Source: JANLTP01 sp031363055 | GTDB taxonomy: Bacteria; Pseudomonadota; Gammaproteobacteria; Burkholderiales; Burkholderiaceae_E | Assembly (NCBI GenBank): GCA_031363055.1 | Contig: JANLTP010000156.1 | Span: 1 to 15,033, forward strand | Direction of reading: 5' to 3' | Length of the DNA stretch: 15,033 nt | Shown here: positions 8,091-14,912 of the stretch, one piece after another | How the letters are laid out: each line of letters begins with the position of its first letter | How positions within the stretch are numbered: position 1 is the first letter of the stretch | Made by a program: the position numbers and the translations under genes | The notes under the pieces: generated by a model | What the model was told of the DNA's origin: nothing | What the model saw: the letters and a program-made list of their open reading frames with translations, nothing else | Database searches by the model: none

Positions 8091-9085
8091 GGGGTGTCCT
8101 TCATTTGAGCCAGTTCTTCGAGAACGCTCACCAGGGTGCGCCCCGCCAACTCGACCTTGAAGGCGTTATGGCGCAAGGGTTTGGCGTCGCCGAACTCGAG
8201 TTCGGCGGCCTCACGGAAAACGTCGGCGCAAGGTGTCTTGCCAATCAGATACGCCTCCGCGCGAAAGGCGCGCCACGGTTTGGTAGCGACGCCGCCGAGC
8301 GCGATCCGCACCTTCGCGATCGTACCGTCGGCAATCTCGAGCGCTGCACCCACCGAGACGAGTGCGAAGGCGTAACTCGCCCGATCGCGTATCTTGCGAT
8401 GGGTCGAGTGCCGCGCGAACGGCATCAAAGGCAAATCGACAGCGGTAATCAACTCGTCCGCGCGCAGTTGCGTCTCGAGCTCGGGCGTCTCGCCAGGCAG
8501 GCGGTGGAAATTGACCAACGCAACTTCCCGGTCGCCGTCAGGCCCACTGATACGCACCGTTGCGTCGAGCGCCGCCAGGGCGACACACATATCCGAGGGA
8601 TGGGTCGCGATGCACAGGGGCGATGTGCCCAGCACCGCGTGAATTCGATTCAAGCCTTCGAAGGCATCGCAACCTGCGCCCGTTGTACGCTTGTTGCAGC
8701 GCGCCGTCTCATCGTAAAAATAGTAGCAGCGGGTACGCTGCATGAGGTTACCGCCGGTGGTCGCCATGTTGCGCAATTGCGCTGATGCGCCCATGAGGAT
8801 CGCCTGCGAAAGCATCGGATAGCGCTGGCGCACGGCTGGGTGCGCGGCCAATTGGCTGTTGCGAACCAGCGCACCGATACGCAGGCCACCAGTCGGTAAC
8901 TCCTCGATACGATCAAGCGGTAAACGTGTGATATCGACGAGCCGATCGGGTTGCTCGATATTTTCGCGCATCAGGTCGATCAGGTTTGTTCCGCCGCCGA
9001 GAAATTTGGCGGAACCCACACCACCCGACATCAACGCGAGGGCCGAGGCCGGATCAGCAGCGCGCGCATACGCAAAGCTCTTCAT
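8087..9085 (-). CDS. paoB: Aldehyde oxidoreductase, FAD-binding subunit with probable extra [4Fe-4S] cluster (PaoB-like)
   Basis: The 332-residue protein passes electrons from the iron-sulfur subunit to FAD and the final acceptor. The FAD pyrophosphate-binding loop is KFLGGGTNLIDLMRE (27-41) and the second FAD motif is ATTGGNLMQRT (108-118). An insertion follows, with cysteines at about 120, 130, 139 and 158 (TRCYYF, ARCNKR, AGCDAF, PLCIAT). E. coli PaoB carries a comparable insertion binding a [4Fe-4S] cluster, which ordinary xanthine dehydrogenase FAD subunits lack. This supports a PaoABC-type enzyme. The start ATG overlaps the paoA stop by 4 bp (9082-9085) and has AAGAGG upstream. The end overlaps the paoC start in the same way, so the three subunits should be made in fixed ratio. 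Confidence 0.9.
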   Translation of the reverse strand: MKSFAYARAADPASALALMSGGVGSAKFLGGGTNLIDLMRENIEQPDRLVDITRLPLDRIEELPTGGLRIGALVRNSQLAAHPAVRQRYPMLSQAILMGASAQLRNMATTGGNLMQRTRCYYFYDETARCNKRTTGAGCDAFEGLNRIHAVLGTSPLCIATHPSDMCVALAALDATVRISGPDGDREVALVNFHRLPGETPELETQLRADELITAVDLPLMPFARHSTHRKIRDRASYAFALVSVGAALEIADGTIAKVRIALGGVATKPWRAFRAEAYLIGKTPCADVFREAAELEFGDAKPLRHNAFKVELAGRTLVSVLEELAQMKDTP

Positions 9086-9642
9086 GACACCGCCTCTTGC
9101 GACAGAACCGCGGCAATCGCAGCGTTAATGCCGCCGTAGGCACCGCATCGACATAAGTTGCCGCTCATGCGCTCCCTGATTTCGGGATCAGACAATGCAT
9201 TGCGCGGCTGTCCACCGGCGAGACTCGGTGCGGTGACTGCGAAGGGGGTCAGTGCGCTCGGCATGCCTTTTCGAAATTCATCGATCATGCCCAGCGCCGA
9301 GCAAAGTTGCCCGGCTGTGCAGTAGCCACATTGGAAGCCGTCGTGGCTGATGAAAGCACTTTGCAGCGGATGCAGTCCCTCCACCGTTGCAACGCCTTCA
9401 ATCGTCACGACTTCAAGGCCTTCGCACTGCATCGCCAAGGTCAGGCATGAATTGACGCGCACGCCGTCAACCAGGACGGTGCAGGCACCGCAGGCACCTT
9501 GGTTGCAACCCTTCTTGCTGCCGGTCAAGCCGATCCTTTCTCGCAACACATCGAGCAGGCTCACTCGAGCTTCCACTTCAAGCTCGTGTATCGATCCGTT
9601 GACCCGCAACGAGATGCTTCGAATTAATTCGGTTGATTCCAC
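9082..9642 (-). CDS. paoA: Aldehyde oxidoreductase, [2Fe-2S] subunit (PaoA-like, no Tat signal)
   Basis: This 186-residue electron-transfer subunit has two [2Fe-2S] clusters. The plant-ferredoxin-type site is C46-x4-C51-x2-C54 with Cys66. The second, in the helical domain, is C105-x2-C108 with C164-R-C166. GFQCGYCTAGQ and MSGNLCRCGAY are close to E. coli PaoA. The E. coli protein carries an N-terminal twin-arginine signal; here translation starts at a GTG (9642) well placed behind AAGAGGG. An in-frame TAA lies only seven codons further upstream, so no Tat signal can be encoded. The complex is therefore predicted to be cytoplasmic. It is the first gene of the operon. No clear promoter was identified in the 94 bp above it. 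Confidence 0.9.
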   Translation of the reverse strand: MESTELIRSISLRVNGSIHELEVEARVSLLDVLRERIGLTGSKKGCNQGACGACTVLVDGVRVNSCLTLAMQCEGLEVVTIEGVATVEGLHPLQSAFISHDGFQCGYCTAGQLCSALGMIDEFRKGMPSALTPFAVTAPSLAGGQPRNALSDPEIRERMSGNLCRCGAYGGINAAIAAVLSQEAVS

Positions 9643-9736
9643 GAGTGCCCTCTTGCCTTTGATTTAACGCCCAGGCCAATTTAGGACTTCGAAGGCAGGC
9701 AGAAACTAGGAGCTGAGCCTGCCAGGGTGTAGGACA

Positions 9737-10045
9737 TCAGAGGGTCTGATGATTATTGGTGTTCGGCATGACAATGACTCCAGCGCGAGTCGCTGTGCCA
9801 TGAACGGAAGCAAACTGCCTGGAACTTTGAAATGTCAGGGTCACGGTTGGATCCGCTTGAATTTGCGCAACCTTCGGTGAATGAATGTCCGCGACGAACC
9901 AGGCAGTGCCATCTGACATCAATTCCGCCACGGCCATTGGGCGGGCGTGTATCACGTTGTCGCTGCCGCAAGTGATCATCATCGCGGTGTCAAATTCTTT
10001 CAGCAGTTCATGCAAATGTTCGCGGGTGTCAATGGGGTCAGCCAT
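9737..10045 (-). CDS. Pyridoxamine 5'-phosphate oxidase-like / general stress protein 26 family, C-terminally truncated
   Basis: The 102-residue product begins MADPIDTREHLHELLKEFDT and contains VIHARPMAVAELMSDGTAWF, HSPKVAQIQADPTVTLTFQ and FASVHGTA. These are the split-barrel flavin-binding pattern of the Pyrid_ox_like (general stress protein 26) family. Similar proteins continue for another 50-60 residues after the G-x-A, with a tryptophan-rich second half. Here the sequence departs from the family after about residue 86 and stops 16 residues later. The dimerising and flavin-enclosing half is thus missing and the product is probably non-functional. The ATG has GGAG six bases upstream, so the 5' end is intact. 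The stop codon lies inside a 7-bp perfect hairpin (9735-9751). Confidence 0.7.
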   Translation of the reverse strand: MADPIDTREHLHELLKEFDTAMMITCGSDNVIHARPMAVAELMSDGTAWFVADIHSPKVAQIQADPTVTLTFQSSRQFASVHGTATRAGVIVMPNTNNHQTL

Positions 10046-10190
10046 AAGGTACTCCGATGGTGGGGTTAAAAAAGCAGTTAACTATTGCAAGTCTGATGAT
10101 GAAATAATCAACCGTCTGTATGCCAGCACACAGACTCAAAACCGGCCATGAACTCTGCCTACCCAATAGATCCAAGTCGCCTGCTTTCAT

Positions 10191-10316
10191 TCATGCTGAA
10201 AACCTGGGTGCCAGCGCGGTAGCGTATCTGTCGACGTGCGGCCTATGAAGCCGGGCATGGAGTAATGGAAGATCGGCCTCCGTCATAAGCCGAATTGATA
10301 GCTTGAAGATCGCCAC
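10191..10316 (-). pseudogene. N-terminal remnant of a GNAT acetyltransferase
   Basis: From a possible GTG start at 10316 the frame reads about 41 codons, including IRLMTEADLPLLHARLHRPH, then diverges and stops. MTEADLPLLHxWLxRPHV is the typical opening of aminoglycoside-6'-acetyltransferase-like GNAT proteins, which run to about 150-180 residues. The acetyl-CoA-binding core is absent, so this is a 5' fragment. It lies 14 bp downstream of the broken glutathione S-transferase on the same strand and may once have been co-transcribed with it. Identification rests on one short motif. Confidence 0.45.
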
Positions 10317-10330
10317 AATGCTTCGCTTGT

Positions 10331-10872
10331 TCAGTCTGCCGCTGCAAAATGCGCCATTTGGTCCGCATGCGCCTTCACGAAGGACCGGCGAGTCGTGGCG
10401 CGTGCGACATAGGCACGACAGGCTGCATAGGGTGCCAGCCCATCGAACCGATCGAGGAGGCGCAGCACATCCGCCATGAGTATGTCGGCGATGGAGAAGG
10501 CTCCGGACAGCCATCCGCGCGTTGCCAGCAATGCGTCCATGTGCTTGAGTCGGGCGTCGAGAAACGAGTCGAAGAATTTCCGCATTGGCGTTTTCTCGGT
10601 TTGACCTGAGAATTCAAAGAAGGACCAAGGCTGGCTTGCCGCCTCGACCGAAGCGAGCGCGGCAAACAACCACTGTTTGACCTCACTACGACCACGCGGA
10701 TCGACCGGCATCAGCGCGTTGCTGCGCTCGCCTAGATGAAGCAAGATGGCGCCACTCTCGAAGGTCGAGAGATCGCCGTCGGTCAACCATGGCACCTGAC
10801 CGAAGGGCTGGTGCAAGAAGTGCTTGGCATCTTGAGAACCCAATCGAAGGTGGTGATAACCAGGTCGGTCAT
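10331..10872 (-). pseudogene. Glutathione S-transferase disrupted by an out-of-frame internal deletion
   Basis: An ATG at 10872, with AGAGGT six bases upstream (10879-10884), starts MTDLVITTFDWV, a typical opening of one glutathione S-transferase group. Within a few codons the frame leaves the family. The rest continues in another frame as SQDAKHFLHQPFGQVPWLTD and ESGAILLHLGE, followed by a full alpha-helical C-terminal domain with SGAFSIADILMADVLRLLD, ending at 10331. About 30 residues of the thioredoxin fold expected between DWV and the AKHF segment are missing, and the two parts are out of frame. The longest single frame (from about 10843) lacks the N-terminal strand and glutathione-activating residues. 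The gene is dead or makes only a C-terminal fragment. Confidence 0.7.
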
Positions 10873-10905
10873 TTGGCTACCTCTAAGGAAGTTTGAAAAT
10901 TTATC

Positions 10906-11040
10906 TTGGAGGCCTCTCCAGCCCTCCGCGTGACCTTTATGCACCTGGCCAACAGCGGCGAGGTGCATCTCGCGACGTTCGCCTACAAAATGATGGCCGC
11001 GATGCTGACTGTCTACAAAGGCAAGCTGACGGTACTCTAA
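10906..11040 (+). other. Small unrecognised reading frame between the GST remnant and ligD
   Basis: Forty-four codons run from a TTG at 10906 (or 34 from an ATG at 10939) to a TAA at 11038. The sequence includes TFMHLANSGEVHLATFAYKM and ends YKGKLTVL. It reads like a protein C-terminus, but I cannot assign a family. GGAG overlaps the TTG, so it does not serve as its ribosome-binding site. It may be another gene scrap or chance. Confidence 0.2.
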
Positions 11041-11079
11041 TCAATTCCGTGCCCGACAAATGCGGAGCGCCGCTCGCAA

Positions 11080-11192
11080 ATGAAATCCAGTGTTCCGGTG
11101 GATGTCGCGCTGCTTGACTATCAATCAAAGCGCGACTTCACGCACACCCCCGAGCCAGCTCAGGGCGGGGAGAGCGCTGTTGATCAGTTACT
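11080..11192 (+). pseudogene. ligD: 5' end of ligD, separated from the main ORF by a frameshift
   Basis: In frame 1 the sequence reads DVALLDYQSKRDFTHTPEPA then QGGESAVDQLL, the standard N-terminus of LigD, which usually has xYxxKRDFxxTPEP. The start could be the ATG at 11080 or the GTG at 11098. The next family segment, TFVIQKHWARSLHYDFRLEL, appears only in frame 3 from about 11190. A TGA at 11181-11183 lies upstream in that frame. Restoring one base within about 11188-11193 would join both parts without loss. Confidence 0.75.
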
Positions 11193-11258
11193 TTCGTCAT
11201 TCAAAAACATTGGGCCAGGAGTCTGCACTATGACTTCAGGCTGGAGCTCGACGGCACC

Positions 11259-13532
11259 ATGCAGAGCTGGGCGATCCCCAAAGGGCCGAGTTTCGACACA
11301 ACCGTCAAACGCATGGCCGTGCAGGTTGAAGACCACCCGTTGGCTTATGCCCGCTTTGAGGGGACCGTGCCAGCCAGGCAATATGGCGCGGGCAAGGTCA
11401 TCATCTGGGATACGGGTGTCTGGACGCCGCTGCATGATCCTGCGGAAGGATACCGCGACGGCAACTTGAAGTTCGAGTTGCATGGCCATAAGCTGCACGG
11501 AAAATGGGTGCTGGTGCGCATGAAGGGCAAAGGTGAAAAGCAATCGCCTTGGCTATTGATCAAGGAGAAAGACGCGTTCGCACGCACCGCCGCGCAGTAC
11601 AGCGTCGTCGATGAACTGCCCGATAGCGTGGCGCCGCTTGGCTTGCCGCCAGAAGCCGTGCCGTGCACGCTGCCAGAGACGCTGTCTCCACAATTGGCCA
11701 AACTGGTGGTTGCTGCGCCACCTGACCCTTCTGACTGGATCTGCGAGAACAAGTTTGATGGCTACCGAATGCTGGTTCGCAATAACGCCGAAGGCGCACG
11801 GTTATTCACTCGCAATGGCCATGACTGGACATCGAAGCTTCGGTCGTTGCAAGACGCTTTCGAGCGCTTGAAACTGCCACCGGGTTGGTACGACGGTGAG
11901 ATCGTAATACCGACCGAAGCGGGCATTCCTGATTTTGCGGAGTTACAACAAGCGTTCTACTTAGCGGACACCCGCGACGTAATTCTTTACCTGTTCGATT
12001 TGCCTTATGTCGCCGGGCATGATCTGCGCCGCGCGCCGCTGCTTGCACGACGCGCGGTGCTCAAGCGCCTGCTGTCGGCTGCGAGTTCCGAGCGAATCCG
12101 CCTAAGCGAAGAGTTTGCTGGTGCCCTCGAACAGGTGCTGCTATCGGCCTGCAAGTTGGGTCTTGAGGGCGTGATTGCAAAACGCCGAAGTTCGACTTAT
12201 CAAGGTGATCGATCGTCAGACTGGATCAAGTTGAAATGCGGTCAGCGCCAGGAGTTCGTGATCGGCGGTTACACCAATCCCGAGGGAGCGCGATACGGTC
12301 TCGGCGCGTTGCTGCTTGGAGTGCGCGATGCACAAGGGGTGTTGCAGTACGCGGGTAATGTAGGCTCGGGTTTTGGTCAGAAAACGTTGCAAGACCTGAT
12401 AAAAACACTCAAGCCCCTTTTGCGCATAACGAGTCCGTTCGCCGCCGAATCGAAGATCGAAGGAATATCGCATTGGGTTGCTCCGACCTTGGTAGCCGAA
12501 GTCAGTTTTGGCGATTGGACCCGTGCTGGGCGAATCCGCCACGCCGTTTTCCGAGGACTGCGTACAGACAAAACTGCCAACAGTATAGTGCGCGAAAAGG
12601 CGCTGCGAATGCCCGCTGTCAATCGTCCGGGCACCCGCTCAAACAAGGCGCATCTGCCCGCAAGCCGTACCGCTGTAACCCACCCTGAGCGGGTCATCGA
12701 CGCCAGCACCGGCACGACCAAGATCGAGTTATTTCGGTACTATGGTCTGGTCTATCATTTGATGATGAAACACCTGACGGGCCGACCCGTTTCACTGGTG
12801 CGCGCTCCGGCCGGCGTCGACGGCAAGACCTTTTTTCAGAAGCACATCGAGACCGAGAAGCTTGCCGGCATCAGGCAAGTCGAGCGAGCACCGGGTGTCG
12901 GTGATTCTGCGATGATTGAAGTGACTGGCAAGCAGGGCCTGCTATCGGCGGCGCAATCAAATGTCATCGAGTTTCACACTCAAAACGCGGTAATCACTTC
13001 GCTGGCGCAACCCGACCGAATTGTGTTCGATCTCGATCCCGGTGAAGGCGTAACCTGGGCGCGAGTTCAGGAAGCGGCGCAACTCATGCATTCTTTTCTC
13101 ACACAACTTGGCCTGCCATCGTTTTTGAAGACCAGCGGTGGTAAGGGTCTTCATGTCGTCGTACCAGTGCGGCGCTTGCACGACTGGGATACCGTCAAGG
13201 GCTTTTCCCATGCGGTCGTTCTGCACATGGCCCGTACGATCCCACAGCGCTTCGTCGCCCGCAGCGGGCCGACGAACCGGGTTGGCAAAATTTTTATTGA
13301 CTACTTGCGCAACGGCCTGGGCGCGACCACCGTGTCCGCCTGGTCGGCGCGTGCGCGACCGGGTCTTGGAATCTCGGTGCCGGTTGCGTGGAGCGAGTTA
13401 CCGTCACTACGGGGTGGCGATCAATGGTCGGTCAGGACGGTTCACGAGCGGCTTGACGCTGGCAACCAGCCCTGGAATGAGTACGCCAAAGCGGCGCGAG
13501 GGCTTGACCGCGCCATCGCAGCCTTGGAGTGA
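11259..13532 (+). CDS. ligD: ATP-dependent DNA ligase LigD (PE-LIG-POL), N-terminus cut by frameshift
   Basis: LigD is the multifunctional enzyme of bacterial non-homologous end joining. From the ATG at 11259 the 757 residues give the rest of the 3'-phosphoesterase domain (to about 105; VEDHPLAY at 23-30). The ATP-dependent ligase domain spans about 140-450, with KFDGYR at 165-170 (adenylated Lys165), YDGE at 211-214, GLEGVIAKRR at 301-310 and WIKLK at 322-326. The primase-polymerase domain spans about 475-757, with metal-binding DLDP (Asp591, Asp593), TSGGKGLHV (625-633) and FIDYLRN (679-685). Joined to the 5' fragment the protein would be about 810 residues, near the 840 of P. aeruginosa LigD with the same domain order. 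From 11259 alone it lacks QKH...LHYDFR, the counterparts of His42, His48, Asp50 and Arg52 of the phosphoesterase, so that activity should be lost while ligase and polymerase remain. ku follows 20 bp downstream. Confidence 0.9.
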   Translation: MQSWAIPKGPSFDTTVKRMAVQVEDHPLAYARFEGTVPARQYGAGKVIIWDTGVWTPLHDPAEGYRDGNLKFELHGHKLHGKWVLVRMKGKGEKQSPWLLIKEKDAFARTAAQYSVVDELPDSVAPLGLPPEAVPCTLPETLSPQLAKLVVAAPPDPSDWICENKFDGYRMLVRNNAEGARLFTRNGHDWTSKLRSLQDAFERLKLPPGWYDGEIVIPTEAGIPDFAELQQAFYLADTRDVILYLFDLPYVAGHDLRRAPLLARRAVLKRLLSAASSERIRLSEEFAGALEQVLLSACKLGLEGVIAKRRSSTYQGDRSSDWIKLKCGQRQEFVIGGYTNPEGARYGLGALLLGVRDAQGVLQYAGNVGSGFGQKTLQDLIKTLKPLLRITSPFAAESKIEGISHWVAPTLVAEVSFGDWTRAGRIRHAVFRGLRTDKTANSIVREKALRMPAVNRPGTRSNKAHLPASRTAVTHPERVIDASTGTTKIELFRYYGLVYHLMMKHLTGRPVSLVRAPAGVDGKTFFQKHIETEKLAGIRQVERAPGVGDSAMIEVTGKQGLLSAAQSNVIEFHTQNAVITSLAQPDRIVFDLDPGEGVTWARVQEAAQLMHSFLTQLGLPSFLKTSGGKGLHVVVPVRRLHDWDTVKGFSHAVVLHMARTIPQRFVARSGPTNRVGKIFIDYLRNGLGATTVSAWSARARPGLGISVPVAWSELPSLRGGDQWSVRTVHERLDAGNQPWNEYAKAARGLDRAIAALE

Positions 13533-13540
13533 TCGTGAAC

Positions 13541-13547
13541 AAAGGAG
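13541..13547 (+). promoter_or_regulatory. Ribosome-binding site that sets the ku start
   Basis: AAAGGAG lies five bases before the ATG at 13553. This favours MPRVIWKGAITFG as the true N-terminus over the GTG at 13529, which overlaps the ligD stop. Confidence 0.75.
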
Positions 13548-13552
13548 TTCGT

Positions 13553-14401
13553 ATGCCTCGCGTAATCTGGAAAGGTGCCATCACTTTTGGTCTGGTCCAT
13601 GTGCCCGTGTCCCTGTACCCGGGCTCGCACGAGGTCGGCATCGACTTCGACTGGCTGGACAAGCGTTCGATGGATCCGGTTGGCTATAAGCGGGTGAACA
13701 AGCGTACCGGCAAGGAGATGTCGAGTGAGCATATCGTCAAGGGCATCAAGCAAGACAACGGCGAGTACGTCATCTTGAGCGAGGATGAAATCAAGGCCGC
13801 GTACCCAAAATCGACCCAGACGATAGAGATCGAGTCCTTCGTCAAAGCCAGCGAGATCCCGTTCACGCTGCTGCAGACGCCCTATTATCTGGAGCCAACC
13901 GGCAAGGGCGAGAAGGTCTATGCGCTGCTGCGCGAGTCGATGCACGAGGCCAGCGTTATTGGAATCGCCCGTGTGGTGATGCATACCAAGGAACACCTGG
14001 TTGCGCTGATTCCGACCGGCGCGGCGCTGGTGCTGAACACTATTCGTTGGTCCAGCGAGATTCGTCCATTGGACGATCTCAAGCTGCCACCTGAAGGTAA
14101 GGCCGCAGCCGGCCTGAAGCCGAGCGAACTAAAGATGGCCGCACAGCTTATCAGCGACATGACGAGTGCATGGACGTCGGAAGATTACACCGACCGATTT
14201 AGCGACGCCGTACATGAACTGGTGAACAAAAGGGTCGTGGCTGGTCAGACTGCAGCCGTGTCGACACTGGAGGATGCTTCCTCCGAGGCGGGTGCCAGCA
14301 ACGTGGTCGACCTGACCGAGTTGTTAGCCAAAAGCCTGGCCAAGCGCAAGCCGGTCCGCCCGCCAAAAACCTCGTCGTCGAAACGCGTTGGCCATCACTG
14401 A
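13553..14401 (+). CDS. ku: Ku protein, non-homologous end joining
   Basis: The 282-residue bacterial Ku forms a homodimeric ring on DNA double-strand ends and recruits LigD. The N-terminus MPRVIWKGAITFGLVHVPV is the family hallmark. VGYKRVNKRTGKEM, GEYVILSEDEI, IPFTLLQTPYYLEP and GIARVVMHTKEHLVALIP (about residues 137-154) follow in the usual order of the Ku core. The C-terminal part has VVDLTELLAKSLAKR (251-265), the conserved minimal LigD-interacting segment, then a basic tail (to 282). Length is normal and no defect is visible. The gene is the second of the ligD-ku operon. Because ku has its own strong ribosome-binding site, it should still be translated despite the ligD frameshift. Confidence 0.95.
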   Translation: MPRVIWKGAITFGLVHVPVSLYPGSHEVGIDFDWLDKRSMDPVGYKRVNKRTGKEMSSEHIVKGIKQDNGEYVILSEDEIKAAYPKSTQTIEIESFVKASEIPFTLLQTPYYLEPTGKGEKVYALLRESMHEASVIGIARVVMHTKEHLVALIPTGAALVLNTIRWSSEIRPLDDLKLPPEGKAAAGLKPSELKMAAQLISDMTSAWTSEDYTDRFSDAVHELVNKRVVAGQTAAVSTLEDASSEAGASNVVDLTELLAKSLAKRKPVRPPKTSSSKRVGHH

Positions 14402-14450
14402 AAGCAAACCCAGGCTCAATGTCAGTGCGACGGTGTTTGGTGCCATCTTG

Positions 14451-14712
14451 CTAAGGCGCGTCGAAAAATTCAACCAGCATGGCCGTTACCCATTCTGATC
14501 GTGTAAGTGGTGCCGAACGGTCGCTGCCGGGCTGGATAGCGATCCTGCCGTTCGGAAGCATTCAGAACTGCGCAAGCGCGTGTTCCGGGCGAATCAAGTC
14601 GTCGTCACCGAGCATTACCATCATCGGTGCTTTGAGCACTCGCAGGTCGGTCTCCGACCAGCCCTTGAGGCCAACCCACATCTCCTGTGCCTCCTCGAGC
14701 AACAGCGGTCGC
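14451..14712 (-). pseudogene. C-terminal remnant of an alpha/beta hydrolase with an in-frame stop
   Basis: On the minus strand the frame reads LLLEEAQEMWVGLKGWSETD, then LRVLKAPMMVMLGDDDLIRP and EHALAQF. A TGA (14562-14564) follows, and the same frame continues with MLPNGRIAIQPGSDRSAPLT and ends VEFFDAP at a TAG (14451-14453). The family (alpha/beta hydrolases with GDxDxxxPEHAxxxFRxLPN, then PGxDH) spans this stop without a gap, so the TGA probably replaced an arginine codon such as CGA. The acid aspartate (DDDLI) is kept, but the catalytic histidine of PGSDH is Arg. The first two thirds, including the nucleophile serine, are absent upstream of about 14712. The gene is dead. It is convergent with ku, 49 bp apart. 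Confidence 0.65.
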
Positions 14713-14799
14713 CTTAGTACCCTTTTCAATAAACACGCACACGTAATGACATTGATGCGTTTCGAGTCGTGGCTTGCCGCACAGAGGGAAAATATCGGG

Positions 14800-14867
14800 A
14801 TTTCCATTGACCAAGATCGAGTTTTTCGATTGAACCGGAATGGGCTTTTCGATTGAATCAGAGTGGG
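14800..14867. repeat. Tandem repeat, 23-bp period, upstream of an SOS-like promoter
   Basis: Two 22-bp units (14823-14844 and 14846-14867) agree at 19 positions. Each begins TTTTCGATTGAA and ends TGGG. A third, degenerate unit precedes them at 14800-14821 (14 of 22 positions, including TTTC.ATTGA). The last unit contains the TTGAAT that serves as -35 of the following promoter. Tandem sites in register with the helix suggest an operator. Arrays of this kind also occur at IS21-family element ends, but no transposase is visible. Confidence 0.6.
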
Positions 14868-14881
14868 TTCGGCGGTACAAT
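14853..14881 (+). promoter_or_regulatory. Sigma-70-type promoter of the right-edge gene
   Basis: TTGAAT (14853-14858) and TACAAT (14876-14881) are spaced by 17 bp, which predicts a start at about 14888 and a 25-base leader before the ATG at 14913. This is one of the best promoter matches in the window. Confidence 0.6.
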
Positions 14882-14900
14882 ACTGTACATAAATCCAGTT
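14881..14900. promoter_or_regulatory. LexA-like SOS box
   Basis: TACTGTACATAAATCCAGTT matches the E. coli LexA consensus (TACTGT, an AT-rich centre, ACAGTA) at 16 of 20 positions. The core is CTGT-N8-CCAG, one base away from CTGT-N8-ACAG. It overlaps the last base of the -10 hexamer and the predicted start point, where LexA would block transcription. It suggests DNA-damage control of the gene starting at 14913. Confidence 0.55.
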
Positions 14901-14912
14901 ATCAGGTGCCCC

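Noticed and set aside
8105..8785. 226-codon plus-strand frame opposite paoB
   Set aside because: Antisense to FAD-subunit motifs; its composition is that of a reverse complement of GC-rich coding DNA.
9694..9723. GGCAGGC/GCCTGCC inverted repeat with 16-base loop upstream of paoA
   Set aside because: Long loop, no T-run on either strand, and no known operator match.
9735..9751. Perfect 7-bp hairpin CATCAGA-GGG-TCTGATG at the stop of the truncated flavin protein
   Set aside because: It has no T-run on the minus strand, where transcription is expected, so I do not call it a terminator. It may be chance.
10114..10135. GTCTGT...ACAGAC dyad upstream of the truncated flavin protein
   Set aside because: Six-bp arms only; not next to a convincing promoter and not a recognised site.
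13138..13689. 183-codon frame across the ligD-ku junction
   Set aside because: Out of frame with both well-conserved proteins; no motif.
14479..14856. 125-codon plus-strand frame in the region after ku
   Set aside because: Runs antisense to the hydrolase remnant and through the tandem repeat; no protein signature or ribosome-binding site.
14800..14867. Possible CRISPR array
   Set aside because: Only two to three degenerate 22-bp units with a single base between them, so no spacers.
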